In this document: in pieces, positions 35,833 through 43,726 of the stretch
Numbering within the stretch: the stretch's first letter is position 1
How the letters are laid out: every line of letters begins with the position of its first letter
Assembly (NCBI GenBank): GCA_005885405.1
Contig: VAYN01000006.1
Span: forward strand, 105,002 to 169,001
From: Actinomycetota bacterium
GTDB taxonomy: Bacteria; Actinomycetota; Thermoleophilia; Solirubrobacterales; 70-9
DNA length: 64,000 nt
Direction of reading: 5' to 3'
Made by a program: the position numbers and the translations under genes
The notes under the pieces: generated by a model
Told to the model about the DNA's origin: nothing
Databases searched by the model: none
What the model saw: the letters and a program-made list of their open reading frames with translations, nothing else

Positions 35833-37107
35833 TCAGGCCCGAGGGCCGAGCCGGACCGGCAGGCATTTGAGCTGGTTGAGGAAGCCGGACTCGACGTAGG
35901 TCTGGTCGCCGGCGATCTCCATCTCCGGGTAGCGGGCGAGGGTCTCCTCGAGCAGGATCTTCAGCTCGAGGCGGGCTAGGGCGGCGCCCAGGCAGAAGTG
36001 GCGGCCGCCGGCGCCGAAGGCCTGGTGGTCGGGGTTGCGGAGGACATCGAAGCGGTTCGGGTCCTCGTAGCGGCTCTCGTCCCGGTTGGAGGACGGGTAC
36101 CACATGACCACCTTGTCGCCCTCTTTGATCTGCTGGCCGCCGAGCTCGACGTCTTTGGTCGCGGTGCGGCGGAAGTGGGCGAAGGCGGGGAACATCCGCA
36201 GCGACTCCTCGACCGCCCCCGGGACCAGCGAGGGGTCGTCGACCAGGAGCTGGCGCTGGTCGGGGTGCTGCATTAGCGCCCGCATCGCGCTGCAGTAGGT
36301 GGCCTTGGTGCTGTCGTTGCCGGCGGCGACGAGGAGGAAGAAGCCCATCACGATCTCGTGCTCCTCCAGCTTCTGTCCTTCGACTTCGGCGTGGACGAGG
36401 ACGCTGGTGAGGTCGTCGGTCGGGTTCTCGCGGCGCTCGGCGATCATCGCCCCGCAGCGCTCGAAGATCTGCTGAAGGGCCGCCTGGATCGTTGCTTCAA
36501 CGCTCTCGACGTCGGGGCTGTAGTCGGGGTCGTTGGCCGCCAGCGCCATGTTCATCAGCTCCGCCCAGGTGGCGTCGTCCTCCTCGGGGATGCCCATGAA
36601 GCTGCCGATCACCCGCGAGACGGCGGGCTGGGCGACGTCGGTGACGAGGTCGCACTCCTCGCGCCCCTCAAGGCGGTCGAGGACGCCGACGACGATCTTC
36701 CGTATCTCCTCCTCGTGGGCGGCGATCCGCTTCGGCGTGAACCCGGCCTGGAAGAGCGCCTTCAGCCGATCGTGCTTGGGCGGGTCCATGCCGATGAACA
36801 TCGCCCGCGCCAGCTCGATCGGGAAGACCTCGTCGATGACGACGACGCCGCCGCGTTCAGAGGAGTAGGTCTCCCAGTCGCGGCTGACTTTGTGGACGTC
36901 GTCGGCGCGGGTAATCGACCAGAAGCCTTTGGCCTGCGGCAACTCCGTCACTTCCGAGGTCCAATGGACGGGACATTGGCTGCGCATCCGCTCGAACAGC
37001 TCGATCGGCGGCCCCTGCTCCCAGTGCTCGCGCTCGAGCACGAGAGCGTCCTCGACGCTCCCTCCTCCGGCGGCGATCTCAGCCTGGATCTTCGCTTGGT
37101 CGGCCAC
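35833..37107 (-). CDS. Cytochrome P450
   Basis: This 424-residue soluble bacterial P450 monooxygenase has the I-helix oxygen-activation motif AAGNDST (near residue 255) and the K-helix ExxR in VEESLRMFP. The heme-binding loop is FGAGGRHFCLGAALARLE, with the cysteine ligand near residue 372. The overall sequence, including MFIGMDPPKHDRLKALFQ, resembles the CYP125/CYP142-like steroid/lipid group, but substrate cannot be assigned. I prefer GTG 37107 (MADQAKIQ) over TTG 37116. Electron donors could include the 7Fe ferredoxin at 13.5 kb. No reductase is adjacent. Confidence 0.94.
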   Translation of the reverse strand: MADQAKIQAEIAAGGGSVEDALVLEREHWEQGPPIELFERMRSQCPVHWTSEVTELPQAKGFWSITRADDVHKVSRDWETYSSERGGVVVIDEVFPIELARAMFIGMDPPKHDRLKALFQAGFTPKRIAAHEEEIRKIVVGVLDRLEGREECDLVTDVAQPAVSRVIGSFMGIPEEDDATWAELMNMALAANDPDYSPDVESVEATIQAALQQIFERCGAMIAERRENPTDDLTSVLVHAEVEGQKLEEHEIVMGFFLLVAAGNDSTKATYCSAMRALMQHPDQRQLLVDDPSLVPGAVEESLRMFPAFAHFRRTATKDVELGGQQIKEGDKVVMWYPSSNRDESRYEDPNRFDVLRNPDHQAFGAGGRHFCLGAALARLELKILLEETLARYPEMEIAGDQTYVESGFLNQLKCLPVRLGPRA

Positions 37108-37165
37108 GCCCCGCAAGCATACTGGCTAGCTGGCCAGTTTTCGCGGGACGCGGCTCAGCAGGCGC

Positions 37166-38707
37166 TCAGCAGGCGCGAACGGTGCCCTTGATCGTCCGCT
37201 TGATCTTCTTTTCCTTCTCGCCTTTGGTCAGGATCAGGGTCACCTTGGCTTTGACCCGGTGGACCGATTTGGGAGCCAGGGGACCCGGGTTGATCAGGTA
37301 GCGGAAGGGCTTCTTCTTCTTGACCTTGAGCTTTTTGCCGTCGTAGATGAAGACGACCTTGGTGAAGCGGATCTCACCGCCGAGCCGTTTCGAGAGCTGT
37401 TTGCGCTTGCGTTTGCCGACGCCGACGAAGAAGCGCTGCCGCGACTGCAGGCAGCTCTTCGGGAGGCGCAGGACGATCAGGAAGTTGCCGACTTTCTTCA
37501 CGACCTCTTTGTTCTTGCCTTTGTAGATCGGCGGCAGCGGCGGTTCGCTTGGCGGCGGGCCGGCGATCGGGTTGAGGTCGGCGATCCGCAGGCCGGAGGC
37601 GTCCCGGAAGACGAGCCAGCCGCCCCCGCCGTCGGTCGTGGTCAAGTCGGGGTTGTGACCGAGCGCATAGCCGTCTCCGATGTGGGCGATCTGGCTCTCG
37701 GAATAGCTGGCGCCGCCGTCCGTCGAGGTGAAGAGGCGCATCACATAGGCGTTATCGCCACTCCGCACGCTCGGCCAGGCGACAGCGAGGCGGTTGCCGC
37801 TCGGCGACTGGGCGATCGCTCCGCCTGCGTAGAGGTTGGAGGAGTCGTTAAGGAGGGTCTTCGGAGCACCGAAAGCGGTGCCTTCGAACTTGCGGACGCT
37901 CACCGCGCTCGGGTTCGATTCGCCGTTGTATTCCTGGGCGACCATGAAGAGTCCCGCGGCCCCACCGGCCAGCCTCGGTTCGTAGCCGTTGGCGATGAAT
38001 TTCGGTCCTTCCCAGCTGCTCTCCGTGGTGAGCGGGCCAGAGCCTTTGTATCGGTAGAAGAACAGCGGGTAGGGATCGGCGAAGTTCGAGTAGGCGATCA
38101 CCGGGTTGGCGCCGTCTAGACCCATGCTCGAGCTGAGCACGCCGCCGCTGCCGGGGTCGGCGAACGAGAACTGGCTGCCGCTGGGCGCGCCGATGTCGAC
38201 GCTGGTGAAGCCGATGCCTGGGTTGAAGGCGCCGATCAGGAGGCTTCCCCCCTGCGAGAACACCTCCGTCGGGTCGGTCTGGCCCGAGTATTCGTTTCTC
38301 TCCTGGCCCCCGTCGAAGCTGGCGCCGCCGTCGGTCGAAGTCCAGAAGATGACGTCGCCGCGGGCGCGGCGAGGGGCGACGACGTAGACCGTGCTGCCGG
38401 TACCGAAGACCGGGATCGCACCGGAGGCGCTGTCCACGAGGCTCGATGCGCCCGGGATCGGGAGCGTGATCGGCGAGCAGGTCCCTCCCGGCGGGATCTT
38501 GCAGAACTTCACCGGCTCCACCCCCGTGCCGGCGGCGTCGCTCGTCCAGGAGACATAGGCGTTGCCGGCGGCGTCCGCGATCAGATGGCCGTCGGTGACC
38601 GGCTTCGCATCGAGCGTGAAGAGGTCGTTCGCCGCCGAGGTGGATGGGAGTGCGGCGAGGGCGAGAACCATCGCCGCCACGCTGAGGGTGGCTCGCCAAG
38701 TTTTCAT
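37166..38707 (-). CDS. Secreted BNR/sialidase-like propeller protein with Lys-rich C terminus
   Basis: This 513-residue exported protein has a Sec signal peptide (residues 1-25). The first 370 residues show repeats of the BNR/Asp-box type (TSTDGGASFDGG near 125, TSTDGGASYSES near 320), so a beta-propeller is likely. The catalytic residues of sialidases are not evident. After a Pro-rich linker (GPPPSEPPLPP) comes a C-terminal beta-rich domain unusually rich in lysine (KKLKVKKKKPFRY, KGEKEKKIKRTIKG), perhaps for binding polyanions or cell wall. Function is unknown. It is divergent from another secreted propeller-like gene. Confidence 0.8.
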   Translation of the reverse strand: MKTWRATLSVAAMVLALAALPSTSAANDLFTLDAKPVTDGHLIADAAGNAYVSWTSDAAGTGVEPVKFCKIPPGGTCSPITLPIPGASSLVDSASGAIPVFGTGSTVYVVAPRRARGDVIFWTSTDGGASFDGGQERNEYSGQTDPTEVFSQGGSLLIGAFNPGIGFTSVDIGAPSGSQFSFADPGSGGVLSSSMGLDGANPVIAYSNFADPYPLFFYRYKGSGPLTTESSWEGPKFIANGYEPRLAGGAAGLFMVAQEYNGESNPSAVSVRKFEGTAFGAPKTLLNDSSNLYAGGAIAQSPSGNRLAVAWPSVRSGDNAYVMRLFTSTDGGASYSESQIAHIGDGYALGHNPDLTTTDGGGGWLVFRDASGLRIADLNPIAGPPPSEPPLPPIYKGKNKEVVKKVGNFLIVLRLPKSCLQSRQRFFVGVGKRKRKQLSKRLGGEIRFTKVVFIYDGKKLKVKKKKPFRYLINPGPLAPKSVHRVKAKVTLILTKGEKEKKIKRTIKGTVRAC

Positions 38708-38769
38708 AGCGCCACCCTAATGTCTATCGAGCGGACTGCGAAGCTCTAAGTGCGTCTATCGTCACACGC

Positions 38770-40134
38770 ATGAGGCGGGCGCGGCGCGGGACGATTGGGA
38801 TCTGCTGCTCGCTCCTGGCCGCCCTCCTGCTTCTGGTTAGCGGGAGCGCTCAGGCCTACCGCTACGTGCCCGACGCTGGCTTCGGAAGCGGGGGCGCCGT
38901 CAACCTGCTGGCCGTCAACGGCCGGGGTGGGGACCTCTTCCAGGTTCGCGAGGTGAGGCCGGGGCCGGGCGGGACCGTCTGGGTCCACTACCGCGCCCTG
39001 CTTCGGGACGAGGACTATGAATGCGAAACGCAGTCCTATCTCGCCCGCTACCTGGCCAATGGGGCGCCCGACGCCAGCTTCGGGGTCGGCGGCGTTGTCC
39101 CGGTGTACTCGCCGGTTGGCTGCCACTATCCCCGCCTTCAGGTGGACAGTCGGCACCGTCCCCTGATCACCTGGGACAGCGCCGGCGGCTCCCGCGGTCC
39201 CAGTACCTTCGGGATGGTTCGCTACAAGATGGACGGCTCGCTGGATCCGAGCTTCGACGGCGATGGAGTCGTCCTTCTCTCGATCCCCTGTCCGGGGGGC
39301 AACGGCGCCGGTATCGGCTCCGACGCCGCCGGCAACCTCCTCCTCAGCGTCAGCTGCTGGGCCGACGAATCGGCGGCGGGCCTGCCGACCTCACCGCTGC
39401 AGGCGTTCTTCCTTCACGTCTTCGCGGACGGCCGGCTCGACACCGACTTCGGCGACGGTGGCCTGGTGACGTTCCCGCTCGAAGAGGGATGGGACCTGCC
39501 AGGGGTCGCGGCGGTTGAGACCGACGGGTCGGCGATCCTTTGGCAGGAAACGCGGCTTGGCGTCGAGCCGCGCCAGCTTCCCCGCCTGCTGCGGCTGCGC
39601 CCGGACGGCACCCTCGCGAGCTCCTACCAGGCGCGGACCGAAGCTTCGCTGCGCCGGCTTGCCTCGCTCGCCGCTCCCCTGGTGCCGGACGAAATCACCG
39701 ACTTCGCCCTCCGCAGCAGCGGCAACCTCGTGCTCAGCGGCCGCTTCGACCACCGCGGCTGGGTTGCGAGTCTGCGCCACGATGGCTCATTGGAGCGCAA
39801 GTTCAGCGGCGACGGCTTCCGCAGGTTCTCCAAGGAAGTCCTCCACATCGCACTCGACCGGCAGGACCGCCTCTTCGTCCTCGGGCGCGAGTTCGGCCGC
39901 TGGTGGATCGACCGGCTCCTGGCTGACGGCAACCGCGATCGCTCCGTTGGCGGGCCGAGGGGTCAGCGGCTGCAGGTGCCGAGCGAGGGCGCGCTCAGCG
40001 ACCTCGTCAGCCTCTGGCACGGCATGCCGCTGCTCTTCTTCAGGAACCTCGGCAGCTGCACGAGCCCGCAAGATTGCGCGGAACCAGCCGAACTGCGGCG
40101 TCTGCGGCTCGCCGTGAAGAAGCCGCAGCGCTGA
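38770..40134 (+). CDS. Secreted delta-60-type repeat protein
   Basis: This 454-residue exported protein has a Sec signal peptide (CCSLLAALLLLVSGSAQA). Repeats of about 55-60 residues carry the delta-60 motif in forms such as DAGFGSGGAV, DASFGVGGVV, DPSFDGDGVV and DTDFGDGGLV, each followed by beta strands. Such repeats probably form a propeller. There is no catalytic signature. The gene is divergent from the BNR-like protein with a 62-bp spacer and abuts the stop of the convergent small gene. A surface or extracellular role is likely. Confidence 0.82.
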   Translation: MRRARRGTIGICCSLLAALLLLVSGSAQAYRYVPDAGFGSGGAVNLLAVNGRGGDLFQVREVRPGPGGTVWVHYRALLRDEDYECETQSYLARYLANGAPDASFGVGGVVPVYSPVGCHYPRLQVDSRHRPLITWDSAGGSRGPSTFGMVRYKMDGSLDPSFDGDGVVLLSIPCPGGNGAGIGSDAAGNLLLSVSCWADESAAGLPTSPLQAFFLHVFADGRLDTDFGDGGLVTFPLEEGWDLPGVAAVETDGSAILWQETRLGVEPRQLPRLLRLRPDGTLASSYQARTEASLRRLASLAAPLVPDEITDFALRSSGNLVLSGRFDHRGWVASLRHDGSLERKFSGDGFRRFSKEVLHIALDRQDRLFVLGREFGRWWIDRLLADGNRDRSVGGPRGQRLQVPSEGALSDLVSLWHGMPLLFFRNLGSCTSPQDCAEPAELRRLRLAVKKPQR

Positions 40135-40377
40135 TCAAAACGGGAGCTTCTCCCGCGCCGACTTACCGGTCGAGTGGCTCTTGTCGGCGGCGCGCTGCGA
40201 TTTGCCGAAGGACTTGCTGAGGAGCGTGCCAATCGGGCCGGGTGCCTTGCTGCCAGCCCGTTGGCCGAGGCCGAAGCCCTTGTCGGTGCCGTGCCTGGCG
40301 TGATTGGAGAGCCGCGGCACGAGAAAGCCGAGGATTAAGAGCAGGACGCAGATTCCGACGACGACACCGATGACCAT
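40135..40377 (-). CDS. Small single-pass membrane protein (DUF6411-like)
   Basis: This 80-residue protein has one N-terminal membrane segment (VIGVVVGICVLLLILGFLVP) and a basic, Gly/Ser-rich cytoplasmic tail (NHARHGTDKGFGLGQRAG). Small proteins of this layout recur in actinobacteria; the family assignment is tentative. It lies 20 bp downstream of a second small membrane protein gene on the same strand, and the two probably form one unit. Its stop abuts the delta-60 gene stop. Confidence 0.7.
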   Translation of the reverse strand: MVIGVVVGICVLLLILGFLVPRLSNHARHGTDKGFGLGQRAGSKAPGPIGTLLSKSFGKSQRAADKSHSTGKSAREKLPF

Positions 40378-40397
40378 TGGTTCTCCCTTTGTTTGAC

Positions 40398-40673
40398 CTA
40401 GAGCTTCTGCTCTAGGTCGTCAGCTTTCTCGCCATGGCGCTGGGACAGCCGGCGCTCGCGCTCGGCGCGCTCCGCGGCTTCCTGGGCGGTTTCCTCGTGC
40501 TCCTGAGCCTTGCTGGCGTGCAAATCCGCCTCCTGGCGGTGCCCGCCGGCCTGTTCTGAGAGGCGCTGGCGTTCGCGTTCCCGCTCGACCTTGCGCTTGC
40601 GCGCGGCCATCACGGCCAGGACCAGGAGGATGGCGACAACGACGACGATGGCGATGATCAATCCCGTAGACAT
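40398..40673 (-). CDS. Small membrane-anchored coiled-coil protein
   Basis: This 91-residue protein has one N-terminal membrane segment (LIIAIVVVVAILLVLAVMAA) followed by a highly charged helical region rich in Glu, Arg and Gln (EETAQEAAERAERERRLSQR), predicted to form a coiled coil. No family is assigned. It may pair with the following small membrane protein; a structural or stress-related envelope role is a guess. Confidence 0.7.
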   Translation of the reverse strand: MSTGLIIAIVVVVAILLVLAVMAARKRKVERERERQRLSEQAGGHRQEADLHASKAQEHEETAQEAAERAERERRLSQRHGEKADDLEQKL

Positions 40674-40745
40674 AGCTCCTTCATTACCCGCCCATGGATT
40701 GGTAAACCAGCTCTATCCGGAGGGCCGGCGCTCCCGGCCTAGGGA

Positions 40746-41510
40746 TTAGGCGCGTTTCCGCGCCCGCCAGACCTCCTCGACCGGCCAGCGCTGCGCCCAC
40801 TCGAGGTCGAACTGGGAGAAGCGGGTGGTCGCCCCCTCGGGCGGGCGCAACTCGATCAGCTCCTCGAGCTCGAAGCCGCTGTCGCGCAGCAGCCGGATCA
40901 TCTCGCCGTGGGGGAGGTGGAATTCGACCGAGCCGTCTGGCCACTCGTAGCGGTGCATGCCGAAGTAGGGGCGGATCATCCGCTCGGTCGCCGGCTCGTC
41001 CTCGTCATCGGGCCCGCAGAGCATCGTGAAAACGGAGTTGACGAGGAAGACGAGCTCGCCGCCGGGCCGCAGCAACCGCGCCGCCTCGGGGATCCAGCGG
41101 TAGGGGTCACACCAGATGCTCGCCCCGTACTCGGAGATCGCGAGGTCGAAGCTGGCGTCCGGGAGCGGCACCTCCTCGGCGTTGCCGTGGATGAGCGGGA
41201 ACTCGATCCCGAACTCCCGCTGCAGCTCCCGCGCCGTCGCCAGCTGCTGTTCGCTGTTGTCGATCCCGATCGGGCGGGCGCCGCGGCGGGCGAGCCAGCT
41301 GGAGACGTACCCGGTCCCGCAGCCGAGCTCGATCGCCTCGGTGCCCTCGAGCTCGGCCGGCAGCATCCCGACTTCGGACTCCGGGACGCGGAAGATGCCC
41401 CACTGCGGTTCCGGCGCGGCCCAGTCATCGCGGCCGGGCTGCACCCACTCCCCGGCGACCTGGTTCCAGAAGGCCCGGTTGCGAGCGACGTGCTCGGGCA
41501 GCTCGCTCAT
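40746..41510 (-). CDS. SAM-dependent methyltransferase (class I)
   Basis: This 254-residue Rossmann-fold methyltransferase has motif I ELGCGTGYVSSWLARRG (about residues 62-78), followed by IGIDNSEQQLATA and the motif IV region FDLAISEYGAS. It has no signal peptide. ATG 41510 overlaps the glycosyltransferase stop as ATGA, so translation is coupled. The pairing suggests successive glycosylation and methylation of one small molecule, or self-resistance chemistry. Substrate is unknown. Confidence 0.9.
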   Translation of the reverse strand: MSELPEHVARNRAFWNQVAGEWVQPGRDDWAAPEPQWGIFRVPESEVGMLPAELEGTEAIELGCGTGYVSSWLARRGARPIGIDNSEQQLATARELQREFGIEFPLIHGNAEEVPLPDASFDLAISEYGASIWCDPYRWIPEAARLLRPGGELVFLVNSVFTMLCGPDDEDEPATERMIRPYFGMHRYEWPDGSVEFHLPHGEMIRLLRDSGFELEELIELRPPEGATTRFSQFDLEWAQRWPVEEVWRARKRA

Positions 41511-42793
41511 GCTCGTGCGGTCGCCTCGATCAGGTCGGCGGCGCGCTCGGTCCCGCGGGCGCTCTGCAGCCGCTGCGAGGTGGCGGCGAGGCGGGAGCGC
41601 AGCTCCCCGTCGGCGAGCAGGCGGTCGATCGCGCCGGTCAGCTCCTCGCCGCTGTGGCGGTAGGTGTCGAGGCGGGCGCCGAAGCCGGTCTCCGCGATCC
41701 GCTGGGCGTTGTCGTGCTGGTCCCAGAAGATCGGCAGCACCACCATCGGCTTGCCGAAGTGCAAACACTCGGTGACGGTGTTGTTGCCGCCGTGGGTGAT
41801 CACCAGGTCGACCTGCGGCAGGACTTCGGTCTGGGGCAGGAACTCCTCGCCGGCCATGTTCTCGGCCAGCTCCAGTTCGGTGTGCTGGGGGCCCATCGAG
41901 ACGACCACGCGGTAGGGCGCCTCGGCCAGCTCGGCGATCAGCTTCCGCATCAGCTCGACGTCGGCGGAGCCGAGCGAGCCGAGGCTGAGGTAGACGAGCG
42001 GTCCCTCGCGATCGCGCAGCTCCGGCGGCAGCTCCCAGGCCGGGTCGGTCGTGCGCACGCTCGTTTGTAGGTTGTGCCAGCGCGGGCCGAGCGGCTGCGC
42101 CCGCGGATAGTCGACCTCGTCGGGATAGAGGTACAGGTTCAGCCGCTCGCTCTCGTGGATGAAGTCTTCGGCCGGCAGCGGTGGCGCTCCACGTTCCTGG
42201 CAGAACTCGCTGAAGGAGGCGTGCAGGTCGCGGTGGGCGTCGCGGTAGGCGGCGCCGAACTCCCCCCAGCCCTCGCGGTCGGTACTCGGGAAGCCGGAGA
42301 AGACCGGCGGCACCTTGGGGTCCTTGATCTCGGCTGGGTTGCAGGAGGCGATCCGCGCCCAGGGCCGCCCGCTCGCCAGCAGCGCCGGGAAGCTGACGAC
42401 GTTGTCCTCGACGACAATGTCCGGTTGCAGCTCATCGATGATCTCGCGCAGGCGGTCGTCGACGTAGCGGGCGCCTTCGACCAGCGCCTCGAAGGTCGGG
42501 GCGATGAACTCGCCCAGCTGCTCGGTCGTCGATTTGCGGAAGACGGGGGCGGTGTCGCGGATGAAGTCCTTCCAGAACTGGCCCGGCGCTTCCTCGGTCT
42601 CCGGTGGCGGCGTCAGCCGCATCAGCCGCTCCTCGAACCCCTGCGCCTCCAGGGTCCCGGCGAAGGACTCCTCGACGATGAAGGCGACCCGGTGGCCGCG
42701 CCGCCGCAGGACGGCCCCGATGCCGACGCAGTTGTTGGTCGGCCCGAACGCCCCCTCGGGGAAGAAGACGATCGTCGAGCCGTTGCCCCGCAT
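41507..42793 (-). CDS. UGT/MGT-family glycosyltransferase (GT1)
   Basis: This 428-residue GT-B enzyme is of the macrolide/flavonoid glycosyltransferase type. The N-terminal acceptor domain begins IVFFPEGAFGPTNNCVGIGAVL. The C-terminal donor-binding signature is THGGNNTVTECLHFGKPMVV followed by FWDQHDNAQR, with the usual PSPG-like His replaced by the HGGNNT form. It may attach a sugar to a natural product, xenobiotic or lipid. It is translationally coupled to the downstream methyltransferase. Confidence 0.92.
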   Translation of the reverse strand: MRGNGSTIVFFPEGAFGPTNNCVGIGAVLRRRGHRVAFIVEESFAGTLEAQGFEERLMRLTPPPETEEAPGQFWKDFIRDTAPVFRKSTTEQLGEFIAPTFEALVEGARYVDDRLREIIDELQPDIVVEDNVVSFPALLASGRPWARIASCNPAEIKDPKVPPVFSGFPSTDREGWGEFGAAYRDAHRDLHASFSEFCQERGAPPLPAEDFIHESERLNLYLYPDEVDYPRAQPLGPRWHNLQTSVRTTDPAWELPPELRDREGPLVYLSLGSLGSADVELMRKLIAELAEAPYRVVVSMGPQHTELELAENMAGEEFLPQTEVLPQVDLVITHGGNNTVTECLHFGKPMVVLPIFWDQHDNAQRIAETGFGARLDTYRHSGEELTGAIDRLLADGELRSRLAATSQRLQSARGTERAADLIEATARA

Positions 42794-42879
42794 CGGCCCA
42801 TCTTGGAGGAGGGGTCACTCGGACGCAATGTCCAGGGTGTAGAGGCCGACTTCCGGATTTGCTTCACTTCTGAGACCAG

Positions 42880-42895
42880 AGAAAGGAGGTGGTCC
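42880..42895 (+). promoter_or_regulatory. Full-length anti-SD complement (extreme Shine-Dalgarno)
   Basis: AGAAAGGAGGTGGTCC can pair with all 16 bases at the 3' end of 16S rRNA (GGAUCACCUCCUUUCU), fifteen as Watson-Crick pairs and one as G-U. The GGAGGT core is nine bases before TTG 42900. Ordinary ribosome sites in this window pair over five to eight bases. Confidence 0.75.
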
Positions 42896-42899
42896 TAAC

Positions 42900-42944
42900 T
42901 TGAATCACATGCTTGATGGGACTCTGGAGGTGCAGGGCCGCTAG
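42900..42944 (+). CDS. 14-codon micro-ORF (MNHMLDGTLEVQGR)
   Basis: TTG 42900 is nine bases after the core of an exceptionally strong Shine-Dalgarno and opens a 14-codon frame ending at TAG 42942-42944. ATG 42909 is an alternative start but its spacing (18 bases) is poor. The peptide is short and soluble, with no rare-codon or repeated-residue run that would suggest amino-acid attenuation. The stop is directly followed by a GGCGCC hairpin, so ribosome release or stalling there could change RNA folding. Confidence 0.45.
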   Translation: MNHMLDGTLEVQGR

Positions 42945-43057
42945 GCGCCGCACTGGTTTGGGCGCCCGGCGGAATCCACCCCGGGCACCGGCGGTTCGTT
43001 GGGAGCCGGGTCTTGTCCCGCTCGGTTGCAGTTCCCGCGTCCGTTCCTTTGCACCAG

Positions 43058-43091
43058 GCCGGGGTCGTCGAGAGGCGGCCCCGGCGTTTTT
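43058..43091 (+). terminator. Rho-independent terminator of the micro-ORF unit
   Basis: Stem GCCGGGG (43058-43064) pairs with CCCCGGC (43079-43085) and is followed by G and TTTTT (43087-43091). The loop can add inner pairs. It is oriented for plus-strand transcripts, ends about 18 bases before the convergent lipoprotein stop, and marks the micro-ORF region as an independent transcript. Confidence 0.75.
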
Positions 43092-43109
43092 CGTCTGGGG
43101 AGCGTGCCC

Positions 43110-43685
43110 TCAGCGCGCGATTGCCTGCAGCCCGTCCTGCGCTTCGCTGAGGAAGTGGGAGGCGACGCGCCAGCGCCGCTGTAGGACCGGTTCGATTTCG
43201 GTCGTCCCGCAGCCGAGTTCGGAGACGCATTCGCCCCAGGCGTTGGCGCTTTCGATGTAGCGGTTGAAGGCCTTCTCGCTCGGAGTGGCGACGGAGGCGA
43301 GGCAGTCGACCTGGAGCTTGTCGATCGGGATCTCGCCGTAGGTGGAGCGGATGCCGCGGACCTCGGCGACGTACTGGTCGTAGGTAACGCCGACCGCTAG
43401 CCGCCGCCGCAGCCCGTCCATCGAGCCGACGAAGCCCCCGAGCTGGCTCTGACAGAGGTCACCGGCGGGGACATGTGGTTTTGGGTCCTCGGTGGTTGCG
43501 GCCGCTCCGGCGTCGTTTCCAGACTTTTCCTCGCTGGGGGCAGGACGATTCTGGAAACGACCGTCCTTGCTGCTGATCACGGTGACCGCTCCGGTCGAGT
43601 CGGAGTCGCCGCCTCCGCAGCCGGCGAGCAGCAGTGCCGCCAGCAACGCGCAGCCGATCAGCTGAAGGCGGGCGGCGGCGGGCAC
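43110..43685 (-). CDS. Lipoprotein of unknown function
   Basis: This 191-residue exported lipoprotein has signal peptide LIGCALLAALLLAGC, with lipobox LAGC and the anchoring cysteine at about residue 23. A disordered Gly/Ser/Asp linker of about 60 residues follows, then a helical domain with cysteines (DLCQSQLGG, DCLASV, ECVSELGCG). I recognise no family. The start is GTG 43685. It is divergent from the SGNH-like hydrolase gene (41 bp between starts); both are exported. Confidence 0.78.
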   Translation of the reverse strand: MPAAARLQLIGCALLAALLLAGCGGGDSDSTGAVTVISSKDGRFQNRPAPSEEKSGNDAGAAATTEDPKPHVPAGDLCQSQLGGFVGSMDGLRRRLAVGVTYDQYVAEVRGIRSTYGEIPIDKLQVDCLASVATPSEKAFNRYIESANAWGECVSELGCGTTEIEPVLQRRWRVASHFLSEAQDGLQAIAR

Positions 43686-43726
43686 GCGGGCAGTTTAGGA
43701 GGAGCGCGTCGTGTAGAAACCTGACC

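Larger units (their letters stand above)
42860..43091 (+). other. Compact transcription-unit candidate: micro-ORF, hairpin and terminator
   Basis: This intergenic stretch, longer than 300 bases, holds no conventional gene but reads as one small plus-strand unit. In order it has a 16-base Shine-Dalgarno (42880-42895), a 14-codon ORF (42900-42944), a GGCGCC/GGCGCC hairpin at the stop codon (42944-42966), a C/G-rich structured stretch, and an intrinsic terminator (43058-43091). A promoter is expected near or before 42860 but I cannot identify it. It could be a small RNA with a translated leader, or a regulatory peptide gene. The nearest same-strand gene begins 630 bases after the terminator, so a leader role for it is unlikely. 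Confidence 0.5.
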
